Shown in pieces: positions 14,628 to 16,247 of a stretch of DNA of 16,247 nt (the first letter of the stretch is position 1; every line of letters begins with the position of its first letter). The translations under genes and the position numbers were made by a program. Origin of the DNA: Desulfobacterales bacterium (GTDB lineage: Bacteria; Desulfobacterota; Desulfobacteria; Desulfobacterales; JAHEIW01); assembly GCA_030145015.1 (NCBI GenBank), contig JAQYWI010000126.1, forward strand, positions 1 to 16,247, read 5' to 3'. Below the pieces are notes generated by a model, which was given only the letters and a program-made list of their open reading frames with translations, was not told the origin of the DNA and did not search any database.

Positions 14628-16103
14628 CTAGGCGGGTTTCGTCTGGGTCTCCCTGGCAGCTACCTCCGGCTCGATGCGCCAGGTGATGATGGGTGAAAGG
14701 GTATAAAGAAACATGTAAATCAGGCAGGCTTGCCCAAAATAAGGTGTGAACACAGAGCCGATGACGATAAGGGTGCCGCGTCCAAACCAGGGATGCCGGC
14801 TCATAAAGCGTCCCAGGTGCAGATAGCGAAGCGGATATAAATTCATCATTATTGCAGCCAAAATAATTAAACCGAAGCTAAAAATTCCCCAGAAACGTGC
14901 CCAATCGGATGCATCGTTAACCGCCTGGGAAAAGATGATCAAACCGGACATCGCCAGCATAGCGGCAGCCGTTGTCGGCATTCCTTTAAAAAACCCGCGA
15001 ATGGGTGATTTGTCCAGCGTGAAATAAATCAACCGGCCTATTCCCATCACGGCATACAGCCATGCGATCCAGCCTATCGGCAATTGTTGAATCACCGGAT
15101 CCGAATAGTTTGAGAGCGTTATGTAGAATATCCAGGCCGGTGCGATACAGAAGCTGACCGTATCCGATATGTCGTCGAGCAGACTGCCAAAGCTGATTGC
15201 TTTTTTCGGTTTTTCCTCGTCCAAGTCTTCTGTCAGGCCGAGTTTGCGCGCAACTGCGCCGTCGAGTTTGTCAAATAAAGCTGCGCCCATCAAAAACAGG
15301 GATGCTTCGCGAATGCGTCCCTGGTAGGCAAAAAATACGGCCAGCAGCCCCATCATGGCATTCATGACGGTTAAGGCGTTGGGAAAGAAGGCCAGAATGC
15401 GACGGCGCATCTGTTCATTTCCAAGGCACAGCTCATCTAAACACAGGGTACCATACTTGCGGACGTAGCCTGCAATTGAGCCGAAATTAATGATCAAAAA
15501 TATGATTTCAATAAAGAACAAACCCCGCAGCGGCAGATTTCCCAGCCACGAAATCCAGAAATAGATATTTGAGAGCGGCCCTTCCGGCACATAAAACGCA
15601 TAGGCGTAAAGCAGGGCACCTACCGGTGCGGCAACAATCGTTCGCAGGCGGGTAAATTCTTTGTATTCGGGTTCCTGATCCTTGCGGATGGCAAAACTAC
15701 GCATAAAATGCGCAAAATTGTCCCGAATCAGAACGGTTACGGCCAGAAGCAGCACCAGAAGGGCATGTAATATTTCCCCTTTGCTGGGGTTGGGCGATGC
15801 AAAATGAACCCGCCACATGACACCGACGGCAACCAGGGGAAAGATTATGGAGTAGACCACCTTATCCATCAGGCGGTCGGCGAGTTGCGCCATTCTGGGG
15901 TTGAGCTCAAAGCGGGCGGCAAACCAGCCGTCGACCAGATCAAAGCTCATGGAGATGAATAAAAGAACGACTCCGATGGTGTACACAATAGGGCTTTGGG
16001 TCCATATAACGGCAATGGCACACAGCATTCCGGCAAACACCAGCGGCGGGCGTCCGTAAACAAAAAGTGCCGTAATTTTTTGTGGAATAATTTCCTTGGT
16101 CAT
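14628..16103 (-). CDS. Fusion of two CDP-alcohol phosphatidyltransferase domains
   Basis: This 491-residue membrane protein carries the CDP-alcohol phosphatidyltransferase motif twice. The second (D278-x2-D281-G282-x2-A285-R286, then G306-x3-D310-x3-D314) is canonical except for a longer spacer. With its FPNALTVMNAMMGLLAV and SDTVSFCIAPAW segments it resembles bacterial phosphatidylserine synthase (PssA), which transfers a phosphatidyl group from CDP-diacylglycerol to serine. The first (D55-x2-D58-G59, A63 where Arg is usual, then D76, D80) keeps the four Asp but has Ala for the Arg and for the Gly. Each half has about six membrane helices. Ordinary family members have one domain of about 180-250 residues. 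The ATG at 16103 has no clear Shine-Dalgarno. The actual alcohol substrate cannot be read from sequence. Confidence 0.88.
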   Translation of the reverse strand: MTKEIIPQKITALFVYGRPPLVFAGMLCAIAVIWTQSPIVYTIGVVLLFISMSFDLVDGWFAARFELNPRMAQLADRLMDKVVYSIIFPLVAVGVMWRVHFASPNPSKGEILHALLVLLLAVTVLIRDNFAHFMRSFAIRKDQEPEYKEFTRLRTIVAAPVGALLYAYAFYVPEGPLSNIYFWISWLGNLPLRGLFFIEIIFLIINFGSIAGYVRKYGTLCLDELCLGNEQMRRRILAFFPNALTVMNAMMGLLAVFFAYQGRIREASLFLMGAALFDKLDGAVARKLGLTEDLDEEKPKKAISFGSLLDDISDTVSFCIAPAWIFYITLSNYSDPVIQQLPIGWIAWLYAVMGIGRLIYFTLDKSPIRGFFKGMPTTAAAMLAMSGLIIFSQAVNDASDWARFWGIFSFGLIILAAIMMNLYPLRYLHLGRFMSRHPWFGRGTLIVIGSVFTPYFGQACLIYMFLYTLSPIITWRIEPEVAARETQTKPA

Positions 16104-16247
16104 GTTCAGTTTATATCAGAAAAAGTTCATTCCAGGTGTAACGGGATCAATCCTGGAAATTTTTAGAATTTCATCATAAAAGATCTGCAAAAACCTGTCA
16201 AGAATGCTTCAAATGATGTTTTGCCTTCTTGTATGGTTTTTGATAAT
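16104..16247. other. Upstream region of the phosphatidyltransferase gene
   Basis: AT-rich DNA that should hold the promoter of the minus-strand gene. I see no clear promoter pair, hairpin or coding frame before the window ends. Confidence 0.3.

Overview
The window looks like a chromosome segment of a strictly anaerobic, Gram-negative bacterium, most likely a Desulfobacterota (Deltaproteobacteria) member of the sulfate-reducing or syntrophic kind. This is inferred from the very large fused 2-hydroxyacyl-CoA-dehydratase-type activase, outer-membrane lipoproteins and a NodT-type efflux channel, a GEMM-I (cyclic di-GMP) riboswitch, and intergenic fold-back repeats. No rRNA, tRNA or housekeeping marker is present to fix the taxonomy.

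Left part (1-4370), a signalling/envelope locus. On the minus strand lie a membrane protein with two FHA domains and a TPR-like periplasmic part, and downstream of it a lipoprotein with a GNA1162/CsgG-like domain that runs off the left edge into a probable beta-helix. On the plus strand, behind about 600 bp of non-coding DNA with a c-di-GMP riboswitch and an intrinsic terminator, is a second lipoprotein carrying the same GNA1162-like domain. An 18-bp perfect inverted repeat brackets this second gene.

Middle (4370-7376). A fold-back repeat element (element A) with two four-unit tandem arrays in its loop is followed directly by a glycerophosphodiester phosphodiesterase gene, then by 360 bp of repeat-rich non-coding DNA with a long hairpin, then by a UMF1-type major facilitator transporter. 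A degraded stretch resembling the start of a SagB-type nitroreductase lies past the transporter.

Right part (7377-16247). A 1461-residue fused acyl-CoA dehydratase activase (minus strand) diverges from a TetR regulator overlapping an outer-membrane efflux channel gene; a TetR-like palindrome overlaps the regulator's promoter. The efflux operon has no periplasmic adaptor or RND pump in the window: it ends in a second copy of the fold-back element (element B). A convergent gene on the minus strand encodes a fusion of two CDP-alcohol phosphatidyltransferase domains.

The most interesting structures are (i) elements A and B, which share a left flank in the same orientation while their cores are inverted and differ in tandem-repeat number, as expected if the core can flip between its inverted arms or turns over by another route, and (ii) the riboswitch-controlled lipoprotein, whose terminator 5' arm copies the aptamer's 3' strand.
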